IMG/VR virus record: IMGVR_UViG_3300020171_000059
Span: 1 to 43,952 of that record
Direction: 5' to 3' (one strand)
From: a virus
Length of the DNA stretch: 43,952 bases
The notes under the pieces are model-generated. The model saw nothing but the letters and a program-made list of their open reading frames with translations. It was not told where the DNA came from and did no database searches. Numbering within the stretch: the stretch's first letter is position 1; every line of letters starts with the position of its first letter. The position numbers were made by a program, and so were the translations under genes. Shown in pieces: positions 43,490 to 43,952 of this stretch.

Positions 43490-43921
43490 ATGGCATGGAA
43501 TCCGAGTCCGAAGGTGGCCGACTGCCGGGAGATAGCCCGGAAGTGGGGCAACAAGCATCAGGTTATAGTGCTCGCCATAGACCGGGACGCCCGGACGCTG
43601 GAAATGGCGACCTACGGCGCAACGAAGGAACAGTGCAAGGCGGCGCGAGAACTTGGTGACGCGGCGTATGACGCCGTGATTCAAGCGTGCGATCCCGCCA
43701 GCCCGGTAATCACGCAAGCCACCGTGAACGCCCGATGGCTGATTGAGCGGCTGGACCGGGTTCATGACGCGCTGTGTCCCGACAAGTGCGGAACCTGGCA
43801 GCAGCGTGCAGACCGGGCGGCAGAGGCGGCAGAGGGTATCGTGAACGCCGAGCGTCAGGGGCGGCGCGAAGCGACGTACCCTGAACGCTCTTGTTCGCAA
43901 TCTGAATCGGGAGGGAACTGA
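43490..43921 (+). CDS. MAWNP-family hypothetical protein (complete copy)
   Basis: 143 residues, AGAAGGAGG upstream. MAWNPSPKVADCREIARKWG, then VIVLAIDRDARTLEMATYGA, then AARELGDAAYDAVIQAC, a layout (strand, strand, helix) I associate with small phage hypothetical proteins; no function known. The C-terminal ~25 residues (AERQGRREATYPERSCSQSE on) are read through the next attC-like site. Paralogues at 2-172 (C-terminal part) and 43923 (start only). Confidence 0.6.
   Translation: MAWNPSPKVADCREIARKWGNKHQVIVLAIDRDARTLEMATYGATKEQCKAARELGDAAYDAVIQACDPASPVITQATVNARWLIERLDRVHDALCPDKCGTWQQRADRAAEAAEGIVNAERQGRREATYPERSCSQSESGGN
43840..43899 (+). repeat. attC-like site M (60 nt)
   Basis: CGTGAAC ... 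GTTCGCA; arms GAGCGTCAGGG / CCCTGAACGCTC with one extra A. Followed by the same TTCGCAATCTGAATC cassette start as at 43456. Confidence 0.7.
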
Positions 43922-43922
43922 C

Positions 43923-43952
43923 ATGGCATGGAATCCGAGTCCGAAGGTTGCC
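43923..43952 (+). CDS. Second MAWNP-family gene, 3' truncated by window edge
   Basis: First ten codons, MAWNPSPKVA, after GGGAGGGAACTGAC, differing from the complete copy by single bases. The matching C-terminal half may be the piece at 2-172. Confidence 0.65.
   Translation, partial: MAWNPSPKVA

Larger units (their letters stand above)
39879..43952 (+). mobile_element. CALIN-like array of gene cassettes separated by attC-like sites (right part; continues at 1-375)
   Basis: Short genes, all on +, alternate with imperfect palindromes whose outer boxes end in AAC on the left and begin GTT on the right. Ten near-complete sites lie here (39879, 40358, 40892, 41447, 41698, 41966, 42367, 43151, 43402, 43840), plus one at 121; half sites follow other cassettes. 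For several cassettes the 5' box is exactly complementary to the box after its own gene: GTTGGGCTTC (40408) / GAAGCCCAAC (40889); GTTCGACC (41748) / GGTCGAAC (41965); GTTGTTGGAACAC (42416) / GTGTTCCAACAAC (42674). That is the expected property of cassettes circularised at attC. No integron integrase is seen. Confidence 0.65.

Noticed and set aside
39879-43952. Palindromes in the cassette region as ordinary transcription terminators
   Set aside because: They lack T-tracts, often contain ribosome-binding sites and starts, and their outer boxes pair across genes rather than only within the hairpin. Some hairpins (40155-40179) may still terminate.

Overview
The window reads as most or all of the genome of a tailed dsDNA bacteriophage. 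Nearly every gene lies on the + strand, packed with ATGA/GTGA overlaps. The virion set is large terminase, scaffold-like protein, SU10/DUF5309-like major capsid protein, portal, repeat-rich fibres and one 2,820-residue polyvalent protein. I see no tape-measure, sheath or tail-tube gene, which fits a podovirus-like particle. The host cannot be named with certainty. Many short GC-rich dispersed repeats of the kind seen in environmental bacterial genomes (from memory, PVC-group bacteria such as Kiritimatiellota) sit between and inside the phage genes.

Layout. 1-375: tail end of a gene-cassette array. 376-2396: small early-type genes, a TSCPD-domain protein and a DUF5131 (Gp37/Gp68) protein. 2400-13184: packaging and head module (terminase, HTH protein, scaffold, capsid, a signal-peptide-bearing repeat protein, portal, accessory proteins). 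13236-16916: two AT-richer fibre-type proteins with N-terminal signal peptides; the first has eleven 31-residue repeats and a C1q-like tip. 16949-19234: lysis-type cassette of small membrane proteins, a DUF1353 protein and a TIM-barrel glycosidase-like protein. 19328-19399: tRNA-Met(CAT). 19455-24914: further structural proteins. 24911-33373: giant polyvalent protein containing a full-length DnaN-like sliding clamp, an HExxH zincin and an LPD38-like region. 33500-39434: regulators, an HNH endonuclease next to a cytosine methyltransferase locus that is coding-like in two frames, a replication-initiator-like protein and DnaB helicase.

The most unusual region is about 39.88 kb to the right end, continuing at bases 1-375. 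It holds small genes in one orientation, separated by 56-97 nt imperfect palindromes with the architecture of integron attC sites: outer R''/R' boxes that are complementary across each cassette, inner L''/L' arms, and one recurrent unpaired base on the right arm. One 56-residue cassette gene occurs three times and another appears at least twice. No integron integrase is present, so this resembles a CALIN (cluster of attC sites lacking an integrase) carried by a phage. The right edge ends ten codons into a gene whose C-terminal half is found, as a paralogue, at the left edge. The contig is therefore probably circular or terminally redundant, with a short piece missing inside the repetitive array.

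The second theme is in-frame repeat insertion. At least five families of short GC-rich, often palindromic repeats lie inside open reading frames (terminase, portal, scaffold, fibre-associated and polyvalent genes), usually at inter-domain linkers, without breaking the frame.
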